From assembly GCA_026936325.1 (NCBI GenBank), contig JAPTHN010000004.1, positions 45,907,289 through 45,971,288 of the forward strand: DNA of 64,000 bases, given 5' to 3'. Shown piece after piece: positions 34,490-44,832 of this stretch. Below the pieces are notes generated by a model. It searched no databases. It was not told the DNA's origin and worked only from the letters and a program-made list of their open reading frames with translations. The translations under genes were made by a program, and so were the position numbers. This DNA comes from Platynereis dumerilii. Taxonomy: Eukaryota > Annelida > Polychaeta > Phyllodocida > Nereididae. Positions within the stretch are counted from its first letter, which is position 1, and the number at the start of each line of letters is the position of its first letter.

Positions 34490-35160
34490 GGATCCTAGGT
34501 TCTGCAACTTTGTGCAAACCTTCAACAAACCTTTGGCAGATACGTATGATCAGACGTTTGCCCTGAACATTACTTTCAAACGTTGTCCATACATATCAAA
34601 AACACGTTGGAGAAACCTTGGAACTTACGTATTGCCAAATGTTCGACCATACCTTTGATAAACCTATGAATCAAAGGTATGGTAATACGTAACAGTCTAA
34701 AGTTGTAAAAACCTCTCAAATGAATGTTCGACAAACCTATGAATCAAAGGTACGGTCATACGTAGTAGTCAAACGTCCTTCAAACCTCTCAACCAAAGGT
34801 ATGACTTACGTAATAGTCTAAGGTTTTAAAAACCTCTCAAATGAATGTTCTACAAACCTTTGAATCAAAGGTATGGTCATACGTTATAGTCAAACGTTCT
34901 TCAAACCTCTCAACCAAAGGTATGACTGACGTATGACTGACACGTTTAGCAAAACGTTACGACCAAATGTTCTTCCAACCTCTCAATCAGAGGTATGACT
35001 TATGTGTGACTCGAACGTTAGGCCGAACTATAAAACAAACTATCTGCCAACCTCTTACTAAGGTTGCTACCTACGTTTGGTTTTCCATCTGAGTGCAACG
35101 TTTCGAAATTACCTTTGCCCTACCTTTGTCATACGTTGTTTGGCCCAACGTCTGATTCTA
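34490..35160. repeat. Subterminal repeat zone of transposon copy 1
   Basis: Repeated words CAAAGGTATGGTCATACGT, AGTCTAAGGTT, AAACCTCTCAA and ACGTT recur at roughly 60-120-bp intervals. Pairs such as ATACCTTTGAT ... ATCAAAGGTAT (34650-34682) are inverted and can form hairpins. The same order is kept at 60290-60960. Likely transposase-binding repeats (inference). Confidence 0.75.
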
Positions 35161-35212
35161 ACCAAAATAATTACGTAGTGAGAGGTTTGATTTACGTTGC
35201 TGCTCAGGAGGG

Positions 35213-35901
35213 GTAGCAGAAGCATGAGTAACACGAGTTGGTTTTGTTATTGTCGGTATGAGTTGATGTGACAAGTTCAGTTCAAATAATTTTTTTGTAT
35301 TACCATGAACATTGATTTTCAGATAATCAAGATTTTGATCTGTACCCAAAATGAGTTTTTTATTTTCCCTATTTACTTTCTCAATAATCTTGGTATAATT
35401 CTCAAGAAATTCACTCTCATTTGTCCCAGGAACTCTATAGATTTCTCCAATTATGTAATTTGATTTATTTCTTCTTGGGACCTCTATAAATATTGACTCA
35501 AATTTTCCTTCATTAAACACAATCAGATCCTCTCTCTCCTGATATTTAATATGTTTTGAAATTAAAATTGCTACACCACCTTTGGACTTGATTTTTCTGT
35601 GCCGTGAAATCATATTGTAATTTGGAATCTTAATTTTTATGAAATTTTTATCATTTAGAAATGTTTCACATAAGAGAAGTACATCAGGGAGTAAATTTTT
35701 GGCTTTCAACATATCTAATAAATCTAGGAGATCTTCACTTTTGTTCGGAATACTGTGTATGTTCAAGTGTGCCACCTTCAGAGAATTTTGTAAGATTGGA
35801 CATGCAATGCTTTCATCATTAATTTCGAGATATTTGCAATCAGTTACAAAAGCGTCATCAAGGTCAACGAAGTCTGTGAGATCTTTTTCTAAGGAGTCCA
35901 T
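35213..35901 (-). CDS. LINE ORF2, N-terminal part: AP-type endonuclease
   Basis: The ATG at 35901 opens ORF2. About 230 residues are readable before the transposon begins. Endonuclease motifs: LNIHS (Asn 47), LLCETF (Glu 79), GGVAILIS near 108-115, GEIYRVPG near 152-159, GTDQNLDYLK (Asp 188, Asn 190), then TKPTRVTHASAT at 219-230. The remaining motifs (LIDNIY, SDH) continue at 33076 and below. The enzyme nicks target DNA to prime reverse transcription (established for this group). A short acidic N-terminal lead (residues 1-40) precedes the domain. The frame is intact up to the insertion. Confidence 0.9.
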
Positions 35902-36042
35902 TGAACAATAGAATACCTTTCATTCACAATTAAATACAATTCTTGGACACATAACTGAATGCTATATAGGCCTATATTTATAGTTAATGCCATTTTATAT
36001 AATGATAAGAAAGTCATAGACACTTGATTCAAACTCAATTGT

Positions 36043-36849
36043 TCATGATTTAAACTCCTCCCGAATTTCCATGAGTACTTTTCCTAGCAAGTTGTGTCCT
36101 TTCCAAATGTCAACCAAAATATCCTCGTCAGTTAGAGCCTTTCCAACTCCCCAGAATGCATCTTTGGACGCCTCTCCTATAAGTTTCTTCTTCGTCTCTA
36201 GTAGGGCCTTTAAAGCATGACTATTCTGGGAAAATTTAGCATGGCAGCATTCCCTCGTAACCTGGTAGGCAGCATTTTCCCATCTCTGTCTGACAAAATC
36301 TTTCACTTGGCTTCCCAGTTTTTTTATATTGTATGGATTAGTGCTTTGCATAATCTTGTGATGTGTCAGATCATCATTGAAGAGCTGTGCTTTACTTGCT
36401 TGAATGAACTGCTCATTGCAGATGTATTTGACATTATCTTTGAAGAATGGGGCGAAGTGAAAGTTACTGAAAGGTGAACCTTGGGTGAAAAATACAATAA
36501 TATCGTCATTCTCCCTCTCAGCTGCTGATCTCGGTTGAAGTTCAGTCGGAAGTTGATCCAAATTATTATTCGGTTCAACTGTGAAGCATTTATTGTCAAT
36601 GATAAGCTGGTCCATCAGTAGTTTGCATTTCCCTCTGTACTGGGGCAGTTTCTTGGCCTTATTAAAGATGGGTCTGAGAATACGTCTTCTGTTTTCTACT
36701 TCTGACGGAAGGTCTTCTCTAACATACACATCTTTTGGCAGCTGCATCCGATTATGTAGTAGAAGTTCAACATCAGCGTAGGACTGAAAGGTCACTACCA
36801 CTGGACGATTTTGTCCTTTTGGATGTTTCATCCCATGCCAAGGGTACAC
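36043..36849 (-). CDS. LINE ORF1 (5'-truncated): RNA-binding domain fused to a NADAR (YbiA-like) domain
   Basis: 268 codons are open from the truncated 5' end. Residues about 8-100 (KGQNRPVVVTF ... VYVREDLPSEVENRRRILRP ... KLLMDQLIIDNK) fit the RRM/C-terminal region of LINE ORF1 proteins (Transposase_22 type). Residues about 117-265 match the NADAR/DUF1768 family: FFTQGSPFSNFHFAPF (120-135), CNEQFIQASKAQLF (144-157, with the family's conserved Glu at 146), DAFWGVG (230-236, matching D..WG.G), and NLLGKVLMEIREEF (253-266). NADAR proteins include YbiA/COG3236 N-glycosidases acting on riboflavin intermediates, and members reported to remove ADP-ribose from guanine. All visible key motifs are kept. 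The apparent start (GTG) is only where the open frame begins; the N-terminus was lost to 5' truncation near 36850-36872. The role in the element is unknown. Confidence 0.85.
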   Translation of the reverse strand: MYPWHGMKHPKGQNRPVVVTFQSYADVELLLHNRMQLPKDVYVREDLPSEVENRRRILRPIFNKAKKLPQYRGKCKLLMDQLIIDNKCFTVEPNNNLDQLPTELQPRSAAERENDDIIVFFTQGSPFSNFHFAPFFKDNVKYICNEQFIQASKAQLFNDDLTHHKIMQSTNPYNIKKLGSQVKDFVRQRWENAAYQVTRECCHAKFSQNSHALKALLETKKKLIGEASKDAFWGVGKALTDEDILVDIWKGHNLLGKVLMEIREEFKS

Positions 36850-37499
36850 TTGAAATCAAAATACACTTCTAGGCATCCTGGATCTATGTTAGTCATTACT
36901 GATGTCCAAATTCCCACATGTGAAGCGTGGTGGCGTTTATGTAAAAGACATGGTCATAGGTGACAACCTTCACAAATACGCAAATGCTCAAGCACTCCAA
37001 AGACAGCTGGAATTCTGCTTCAGATTTTAGCACTACATTCAAACTAATGACACATACCACAAGGAGACATGGATTTATATGACCATTCTCTGATGATTCT
37101 TTTGGTCAGTTACATGCCATCAACAAAGATGTACATGCCATCAACAAAGATGCCTGAGTCGTCTGAAATACCATTATAAGGATCATGTTCAATGCTTCTG
37201 CTACACAGCAATTAGCAAAAATCGTTATGAACAATATCATCATTTGTTTGAGGCTGATGATAATGTTTCACAGTGCCAAAAAGCTGTCACCGACTTCCAC
37301 CTGGGGCCAGTTTATTGCTTTACTATAGGAAAATCGACCCCCTGCGGAACCATTTCAAAGCCTGAGCTCTAAAACAGACAGAACAATATTATAATGCAAT
37401 TGCATTTATTACTAGAAAGAGCAATAAGTCAACAACTGAAATTCACCTAATGTGATATTCCAACTTAGCTCAAACAAAACCCTGCATTAAATTACTAAA

Positions 37500-37696
37500 A
37501 GCCCACCAGGGCGTTGAGGAGCACAACGCTCGTTTTTTGTCTCCCTTGGAGTCACTTAATCCTTCTTTTTTTCCGGTGAAATGATGTGGGTCTTCCGTCC
37601 GGAAATGAAAGAATGACCTTCATGTCAAAACCTGTGTCAGGAACGTGGATACTGTTGAATTCCATTTCTCACAGCCGTCTTGTGCTCATCAAGTAA
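37500..37696. promoter_or_regulatory. Conserved block, unit 1 copy (ETS-like sites)
   Basis: Aligns with 40260-40456 and 43745-43941 better than surrounding DNA. It holds TTTCCGGTGAAATGATG and CTTCCGTCCGGAAATG, the latter two ETS-type GGAA cores facing each other. The block ends at CGTCTTGTGCTCATCAAGTAA, identical in all three units. Regulatory function is inference. Confidence 0.4.
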
Positions 37697-40259
37697 TTGG
37701 ACGTTCATGTTGGTCCATCTGCTTTCATGCAGTTCTGCCAATAATGGGGTTGAACTCCTATATTTGGCTAATACTGAAAAGATGACGCGCCAAAAAGCAG
37801 AATTCAAAAGGCATGAGACTTCTAAGATCCATCTTTAAAGTCTTTTTGTTTGCCTGCACAAGCGGCACTGTGTGGACCTTGCATCCACAGCTGAAGCATG
37901 AAAATCTACAGCTTTTTTAGTTTTAGGACTGCAAGAACAGTTTTCATTTCTCTACACTCCGACTCAGGCAACTTTTGTGCAAGAGTTGTTACGCCTTTCA
38001 TAGTGTTATAACTTACATTATAATGTGACAATTGGATCCAAATTTGGCCATTTAGAAAAAAGTTTCTATTTATGCTTGCTTTACATGCAAAAATGACAAT
38101 TCCAGAGAAAATTAATTGTGCTCACGATGATCTGAATATCACTGGCTATGGGGAAAATCATACTTGTATGAGAAGAAGCAGTGTGACATACTATGACATA
38201 TTTCATAACACACCATAAGATGAAAATAACGATAGATAAGTTGGAGAATTGGTTAGAATAACTTTCCAAAATTTATAAATAGAAAAGCACAAAGGGGATG
38301 AGAACTTCACAGCCTGTTACACAGTTACCACATTACTTGTTAATGATGATGGACTATGTGGCATATCTGTCTTCATCAAATCCACATTTTCCACTTAAAA
38401 CATTTCTGATGGTTTCCAAAATTGCAACTTCTCTAGAAACGGCTAAATTTGCGGAGAAGAAAAACTAAATTTAGGTGGTTCTAAATTATTCCCCAACAAT
38501 CTGTTTAAGTAAAAAGGGCAACAATGAAGAATGCCTCTGTGGAATGAGATTCACAATCATGCTTTTAAATTAATTTTGGAGAACATCATATGAAAGGGAG
38601 CAGACAGAAAGGTGGAGAGAAAGATAGCTAGGTAGATACAAAGATAGATAGTTTGATTAACATACAATAGGCAAAGCAAAAACCACTCAAAAGTCAATGG
38701 AATAGTATCCCCTTACAAAGAAAATTGCCAAATGACAACTGTAATTAAAGAAGCTAACTGGAAAATAATAATGGATTATTATGACATATCATAAGTTATT
38801 AGCTGTGTCCATTATTTCATATCCGGTGTTTCACAAGTCAGGCTGACCGAGTTGAAAGAAAACCTTTTATCAAGAGACCTTGAGAAAGGGACACATGGTC
38901 ATAAGATGGCACCAGTCGCTTCTGACGTGGATGGCTTTGTGGGTCAACTGAAGCCAAAACCAGTCAAGTAACATCATTAGGACATGGATTTCCGTCTCTC
39001 TTTGGTTGGTGGTTTGTGAGGCCACACAGCATTTGTCAGACACAGACAGTGCAGAAGGCTCCAGATTGTTGTTGTGCCATGAATGCTGCAATGTGTGTTG
39101 CACAAGCTTTATGGAGCTTCGAAAGTTTGAAACCCTTCCTAAACACTTTTATTGCGTTTAAATTGTTATGCATGAAATAAAATGTTTCAGCAAAATTTGC
39201 TTTTGTTCAAAATTTAAGATTGGACTACCATTCTTATACAGAATGCTGAACTGGAGATTTTTACAAACACATGAATGAAAATAATCGCTATCACTTATGT
39301 TGTTATCTTCATAAAACGTTGTCAATGCTTAAATATATATCACACAGATTTTTCACCAACTGCAGAAATGGAGAGGAGCTGCAGACAGAACTCACTTCTT
39401 ATGCTATAGTATAGTATGTTTTATTGAATCAAAGACTGTTGGAGCTAACAATAAAGATTACAATTTACTACTTTTTATCCCAATGGCTCAAAAACGGCAA
39501 CATTGCAATAAAAGCATGCATGACATGCTGAAATAATTACGTCATTCACGCTTAGTCATTCATTCTAATATAATCCAAAACTTGTTTTCATAACAATAAT
39601 TTCCCTAGTAACATGAGACTTATGTCAGAAACAATGGTTGCATTGCAAGTCTATGGTCCATCAAAATTAAAATACATCAATCGGCCTAACATGTGCTGTG
39701 TTTCCATGAAAATGTGCACGTAACACCCTTGCACACTCGAGTAACAAATTGCATAAGTCAATTCAGACACGATATTGAAAAACAGAAGACTGACTATTTT
39801 TCATCACAATCAATGGACTCCAATTAAATTCCAAAATGTGAAGCATGGCGATGTTAAAGACATTTGCTTGTCCATAAAAGACATGATGGCAACTGCCACA
39901 AACCATGAAGCCTGATATAATATATGTATTTATGTAATGAGGAGTCTTCAACGCTTCAGCTAATCTAGCAATTAGCGAAAATCATTATGAACAATATTAT
40001 CATTTGTTTGAAGCAGATGATATGTTTTGTGTTGCCAAAAAGCTGTCATCCACCTACACCTGGGGCCAGGATACTGCTTTATTATAGGCAAATGGACCCC
40101 CTCTGGAGCCATTTCAAAGCGTGAGTTCTAAAACAGACAGAACTATAATATTATCAAAATGCAATTTCATTATAGTACAAAAGAAATAAATCAACAGCTG
40201 ACATTCACCTAATGTAATATTTCAACTTAGCTCAAACAAAGCCCTGCATTAAATAACTA

Positions 40260-40456
40260 AAAGCCCACCAGGGCGTCTAGGAGCACAATGTTCTTTTTTG
40301 TCTCCTCGGAGTCACTTAATCCTTTTCATTTTCCGGTGAAATGATGTGGGTCTTCCGCCCGGAAATGAAAGAACGACCTTCATGTCAAAACCTGTGTCAG
40401 GAGAGTGGATACTGTGGAATTCCATTTCTCACAGCCGTCTTGTGCTCATCAAGTAA
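40260..40456. promoter_or_regulatory. Conserved block, unit 2 copy (ETS-like sites)
   Basis: Holds TTTTCCGGTGAAATGATG and CTTCCGCCCGGAAATG, and ends CGTCTTGTGCTCATCAAGTAA. See 37500-37696. Confidence 0.4.
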
Positions 40457-40984
40457 AAGGCAACACATGCTGTTCCATCATGTTTCATGCAGTGTGTCAA
40501 TAATGGGGCTGAACTTCCTATATTTGGCTAATACTGAATTAAAAGGCATGAAACTTCCAAGTTCCATCTTCAAAAGCCTTTTATTTGCCTGCACAAGCTG
40601 CACTAAGCATAGTGAAAGCAAGACAAATCAAAGGTCACCAAACTGCCCTTTTTTGAGCATCTAATGACACTGTTATAATTTTGTTGTACTTGACTCAGGG
40701 CACTTTTTTGTAAGTTCTATGACATCTAGCGTAGAAAATTGACAATTTCATGATAAATTTGGCCACTATCTTACAACCATTACCTTTTTGTGCCTTTTGA
40801 AAAGGCAAAAATAGACACTTCCAGCTAAAAAGCAAAACTTCCTGCTATCCAGTAAATTAATAAAAAACAATCACTCAAAAAACTTTTTGTTTGTCATCAA
40901 GTTTTATGAATATGGTTGATGATACAGTTATATGATAATGTGGACATAAAACAGTGGTAATATAGCTTTATGTTCGATGCCTAA

Positions 40985-41327
40985 GCTCTAAAAAACTATA
41001 AATAGGTCTAATAAGGATTATTGGTTTCCAAACAAGATTAAGAGAGGAGTCTCAATTGTTGCCGAAATCTCAGATTATTCTTTGTATTTGATTATCCTCA
41101 GTTGGCTGATGTTCCAGCGGAAATCTGTCTTTTTATCATTTCAATTAATTCCGATAATTTATCGAAATTAATTAGTTCACTTTGGTGTTTTGCAATTTCC
41201 TTGGTGTCCCACTGTAACATTTAAAGTGGCGAATCGTTTTCAAAATGGTGGGTTGGGCTGATTTTAATAATAATCACCAGGGGGCGTCTTCCACAAATTG
41301 CCTCCTCTGATGGATTAATATTGATTA
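40985..41327. promoter_or_regulatory. Highly conserved 343-bp block with CTCF-like core, copy 1
   Basis: Same length as 44490-44832 with no gap and about 12 mismatches by eye. The DNA on either side differs by many substitutions and indels. Motifs seen in both copies: several GATTA cores (AAGGATTATTGG, AAGATTAAG, TTGATTATCC), AATTAATTAG, AAAATGGTGGG, and CACCAGGGGGCGT at 41275-41287, which fits the CTCF core. There is no open frame of note, so constraint, if real, is non-coding. Enhancer or insulator function is inference. Confidence 0.6.
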
Positions 41328-42949
41328 ACAATGATCGGAATGTCACAGGCAATTGAGAAACTTAAAGCTCTTGCAAGAAGAAGCAACATGACATTCCGTG
41401 ACATATTTTGTAACACACCATAAATGAAAATAAAAGATAGATAAGGATAGATGGATGGAGAGATTTGGTGAGAATAAACTTCAAAATTACATAAACATGA
41501 ATGTGCAAAGGAGGTGAGAATTCACAGCCTGTTACGCAGTTACAACATTATTTGCTAATGATTATGGACTACATGGCATATTTATCTTCATCAAATCCAC
41601 ATTTTCCACTTAGAATATTTCTGATGGTTTCCAAAGTTGCAATTTCTCCAGAAACGGTTTAATTCACAAAGAAGAAAAACAAAATTTAGATGGTTCTAAA
41701 TTACTTCCGCAACATTCTGGTTAAGTAAAAAGGGCAGCGATGAAGAATGGCTCTGTTGAATGAGATTCAGGATTACGCTTTTAAACTAATTTTGGAGAAC
41801 ATCATACAAAAGTCTCTTTACAAAAGAAAATTTGCCAGATGACAATTGCAATCAGCATATAGGAGCCAAAAGATATATAATAATAGAATTGATGATAATA
41901 TCATAAGTTATTAACTCCGTCCATTATTTCATATCCGATGTATCACAAGTTGTTAAAACCTTTTCTTTGGAGATGTTGAGAAAATGACACATGGTCATAA
42001 AATGGTGCCACTCCCTTCTGACGTGGGCGGCTTTTTGGGTCAACTGAAGCCAAAACCAGTCAAGTAACATCATTAAGACATGGATTTCTGACTTTTTGGC
42101 TGATAGTTTGCAAGGCTACACAGCGTTTGTCAAACAGAGACAGTGCAGATTGTTGTTGCATCATAAATGCTGTAATTTATGTCAAACCAGCTTTATAGAC
42201 AAGTAAAACCCATCCCATAGACTATCATTGGCATTTGAATTGTAATGCATAAATTTAAATGTCTCTGCAAAATTTTCTAACGTTCAAACTTTAAGATTGG
42301 ATGACCGCTTTTCAAATACAGAATGCAGAATGGGAAATTTTCACCAATACATGAAGAAAAATAATCAAACCACTTATGTATTTATCATCATTAAGTGTCA
42401 CTAAAACTTAAAAATATATATCACACAAGTAGAATTGGAGAGGAGCCATTGACAACAGAAATTTCTTGTGCTATAGAATGTTTTATCGATTCACAGCCAA
42501 ACGAATCCAACTATTAATGACAATATACAAAAACGGCATGATTGCAATAAAAGCATGCATGACAATGTAAATTATTAAGTCATGCTTGTAATCCATCAAA
42601 TGCAAAAAGACATTTTGATAATATCTCTTTTCCTCGGTGACATGAGACTAATTGCTAGATTGTATGCGAAATGGTTTTATCTTGTCGCATTTCCTGTTTT
42701 TATTTTTGGATGAAATTGCATCTTTCGAGTTGTAATGTCAGAACCAATTGCTGCATTGCAAGTCTGTGTTCCATTGCAATTAAGAGACATCAATCCGCCT
42801 CAAACAGGTGTTTTGTTTCCATGAAAACATGCATGTAACTCCCTCGCACACTTAAGCAATAAATTGCATATATAAGTCGATTCACACACAATATTGAAAA
42901 ACAGCAGACTTACTATTTCTGTCAAATCATGGATTTCAAATTCCAACAT

Positions 42950-43196
42950 TTTGTAAAATATACTGCTAAATTTTTATTTGATACCATACAAAGAAGGAGG
43001 GGATGCATTTATACACACTAAGAAAATATCATATATTAAGTTGAAATTGTGAAAGTTGTAATTTTGTATGTCCTTTTTGTATAAATATGTGTTTCACTTG
43101 TGTGTGTCCTTTTTGTGACTTGTAAGCCCTTTGTGGGCTGGGTGCTTTGGCACATGTCAATAAAGATTTTCTAACTCTAACTCTAACTCTAACTCT
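42950..43196 (+). mobile_element. LINE 3' end insertion (L2/CR1-like) with AACTCT tail
   Basis: Absent from the same place in units 1 and 2. It ends in CAATAAAGATTTTC followed by four to five TAACTC units (43171-43196). Only the 3' UTR (TTGTAATTTTGTATGTCC ... CCTTTGTGGGCTGGGTGCTT) is present, with no coding part. Confidence 0.7.
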
Positions 43197-43744
43197 TTGA
43201 AGCATGGTGACATTAGAGACATTTACATGTTCATAAGACATGGTGGCAACTGCCACATATATGCAAATGCTCAAGGACTTCCAAGAAAGTGGGAAATTCT
43301 AAGCCAAATGTTAGCACAACAGCTAAACTGGCAATATATGACTTGGTATCGTTGACCATAAAGTGATGATGTCGTTTTGTCAATTATGACATCAACAAAG
43401 ATTCCAGAAAAATCTATAACGACCACCATCATGCTTCAGCTTATGCAGCAATTAGCAAAAATCATTATGAAACAAAAACCATCACTTGTTTGAGGCTGAT
43501 GATATGTTTCACAGTGCCAAAAATCTGTCATCTGCCTACACCTGGGGCCAGCTTACTGCCTTATTATAGGCAAATCGACCCCACACGAGCCATTTGAAGC
43601 CATAGCTCTAAAATAGACATACTATAATAATATCATAGTGCAATTGCTTTATTACAGTACAAAAGAAAAAAAATAGACATCGGAAATTCATTTAATGTAA
43701 TATTTCAGCTTGAGCAAAACAAAACCCCACATTCAATTACTTAA

Positions 43745-43941
43745 GGTCCACCAGGGCATCAAATGGAACAATGCTCATTTTTTGTCTCGCTTTGAGTCAC
43801 TTAATCCTTCTTATTTTCCGGTGAAATGATGTTGGTCTTCCGCCCGGAAATGAAAGAACAACCCTCATGTCAAAATGTGTGTCAGGACCGCGGACACTGT
43901 TGAATTCAATTTCTCAAAGCCGTCTTGTGCTCATCAAGTAA
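43745..43941. promoter_or_regulatory. Conserved block, unit 3 copy (ETS-like sites)
   Basis: Holds TTTTCCGGTGAAATGATG and CTTCCGCCCGGAAATG, and ends CGTCTTGTGCTCATCAAGTAA. See 37500-37696. Confidence 0.4.
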
Positions 43942-44489
43942 ATGGCAACACATGCTGTATCATGCAGAGTGCCAATAATGGGGTTGAACTCTCATATTTG
44001 GCTAATACTGAATTCAAAAGGCATGAAACTTCAAAGTTCCACCTTTCAAAACCTTTTTGCTTGTCTGCACAAGCAGCACTGTGTGGAACTCGCTTGGATT
44101 GTTGAAGCTTGAAAAATCAAAAGCCACCAAACTGTATTTTTTGAAGGACTGTAATACCATTTTTCTTTTCTTTGCACTTTGATTCTGGCCACTTTTGCAG
44201 AAAAGTTGTTACATCTTTCATATTATGATAAATGTGACAATTGCATTAAAAGTTGGCCAATATCTTGGAAAATTGTCTTTTTATGCCTGTTTAATGGGCA
44301 AAAACAGACAATTCTAGAGAAAAAGTAAAGCATATTTTATCCAATAATATAATAACGTAATAAAAAAGAATGATTATCACTCTTTGAAACTTGTTTGTCA
44401 TTAAGTGTTATGAATAAGTTTGACGAGATAGTTTTGTGATAATGTGGACATAGAACAGCAGTAATATAGATTTATGTCCCATGTCTTGG

Positions 44490-44832
44490 GCTCTAAAAAA
44501 CTATAAATAGGTCTAATAAGGATTATTGGTTTCCAAACAAGATTAAGAGAGGAGTCTCAATTGTTGCCGAAATCTCAAATTATTCTTCGTATTTGATTAT
44601 CCGCAGTTGGCTGATGTTCCAGCGGAAATTTGTCTTTTTATCATTTCAATTAATTCTGATGATTTCTCGAAATTAATTAGTTCACTTTGGTGTTTTGCAA
44701 TTTCCTTCGCGTCCCACTGCAACATTTAATGTGGCGAATCGTTTTCAAAATGGTGGGTTGGGCTGATTTTAATAATAATCACCAGGGGGCGTCTTCCACA
44801 AATTGCCCCCTCTGATGGATTAATATTGATTT
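44490..44832. promoter_or_regulatory. Highly conserved 343-bp block with CTCF-like core, copy 2
   Basis: Partner of 40985-41327. The CTCF-like CACCAGGGGGCGT is at 44780-44792, identical to copy 1, as are the GATTA cores at the left end and TGATGGATTAATATTGATT at the right end. Confidence 0.6.

Larger units (their letters stand above)
33077..35212. mobile_element. 2.1-kb non-autonomous DNA transposon (CACTA/EnSpm-like?), copy 1, inside the LINE
   Basis: The ends are set by the interrupted LINE frame and by the sister copy at 59060-61008. The left end is CCCTCGCGGACA. The right end, read inward from the other side, is CCCTCCTGAGCA. GT flanks both sides (33075-33076 and 35213-35214). Removing the element and one GT restores ORF2 in frame. 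Order inside: conserved subterminal zone (GAAGCATTAAACCTCCCA at 33114), GC-rich promoter-like zone (33240-33760), AT-rich middle, and a 3' zone (34490-35160) full of CAAAGGTATG, ACGTAATAGTC and CAAACCTCTCAA repeats, many as inverted pairs. No transposase is seen. Short CCC ends, a 2-bp duplication and dense subterminal repeats fit animal CACTA/EnSpm elements; the family is inference. Confidence 0.85.
30022..36872 (-). mobile_element. LINE retrotransposon (CR1/L2-like) with RNA-binding/NADAR ORF1 and EN-RT ORF2
   Basis: On the minus strand: a 5'-truncated ORF1 (36849-36043), about 140 bp of spacer, ORF2 (from 35901, split by a DNA transposon at 33077-35212, ending at 30773), then a 3' UTR of about 730 bp ending in a short TTCTA-type tandem tail (30026-30045). 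Without the inserted transposon the LINE is about 4.7 kb and ORF2 would be about 996 codons in one frame. The APE-type endonuclease and RT order, the GTDQNLDYLK motif, no RNase H and a tandem-repeat tail fit the CR1/L2 side of the Jockey group. It lies inside repeat unit 1. A degenerate flank similarity (TGGATATAG left, TGGATCTATG right) may be its target duplication. Confidence 0.85.
28289..38229. repeat. Large repeat unit 1 of 3, split by a LINE
   Basis: Left part 28289-30020 and right part about 36885-38229 align in order with units 2 and 3. Shared markers: AACTTCACAGCCTGTTACACAG (28360), GGCTTTGTGGGTCAACTGAA (29123), ACCTGGGGCCAG (37299), TTTTCCGGTGAAATGATG-like block (37570). The LINE at 30022-36872 splits the unit. 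Compared with units 2 and 3 this copy lacks about 500 bp, including the 343-bp conserved block; the gap would fall near 38110. Confidence 0.85.
38230..41440. repeat. Large repeat unit 2 of 3
   Basis: Uninterrupted copy: AACTTCACAGCCTGTTACACAG (38306), GGCTTTGTGGGTCAACTGAA (38932), CACCTGGGGCCAGG (40057), ETS-like block (40260-40456), 343-bp conserved block (40985-41327). No gene is recognised. A 45-codon frame at 38837-38971 is shared with unit 1 but not unit 3. Confidence 0.85.
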
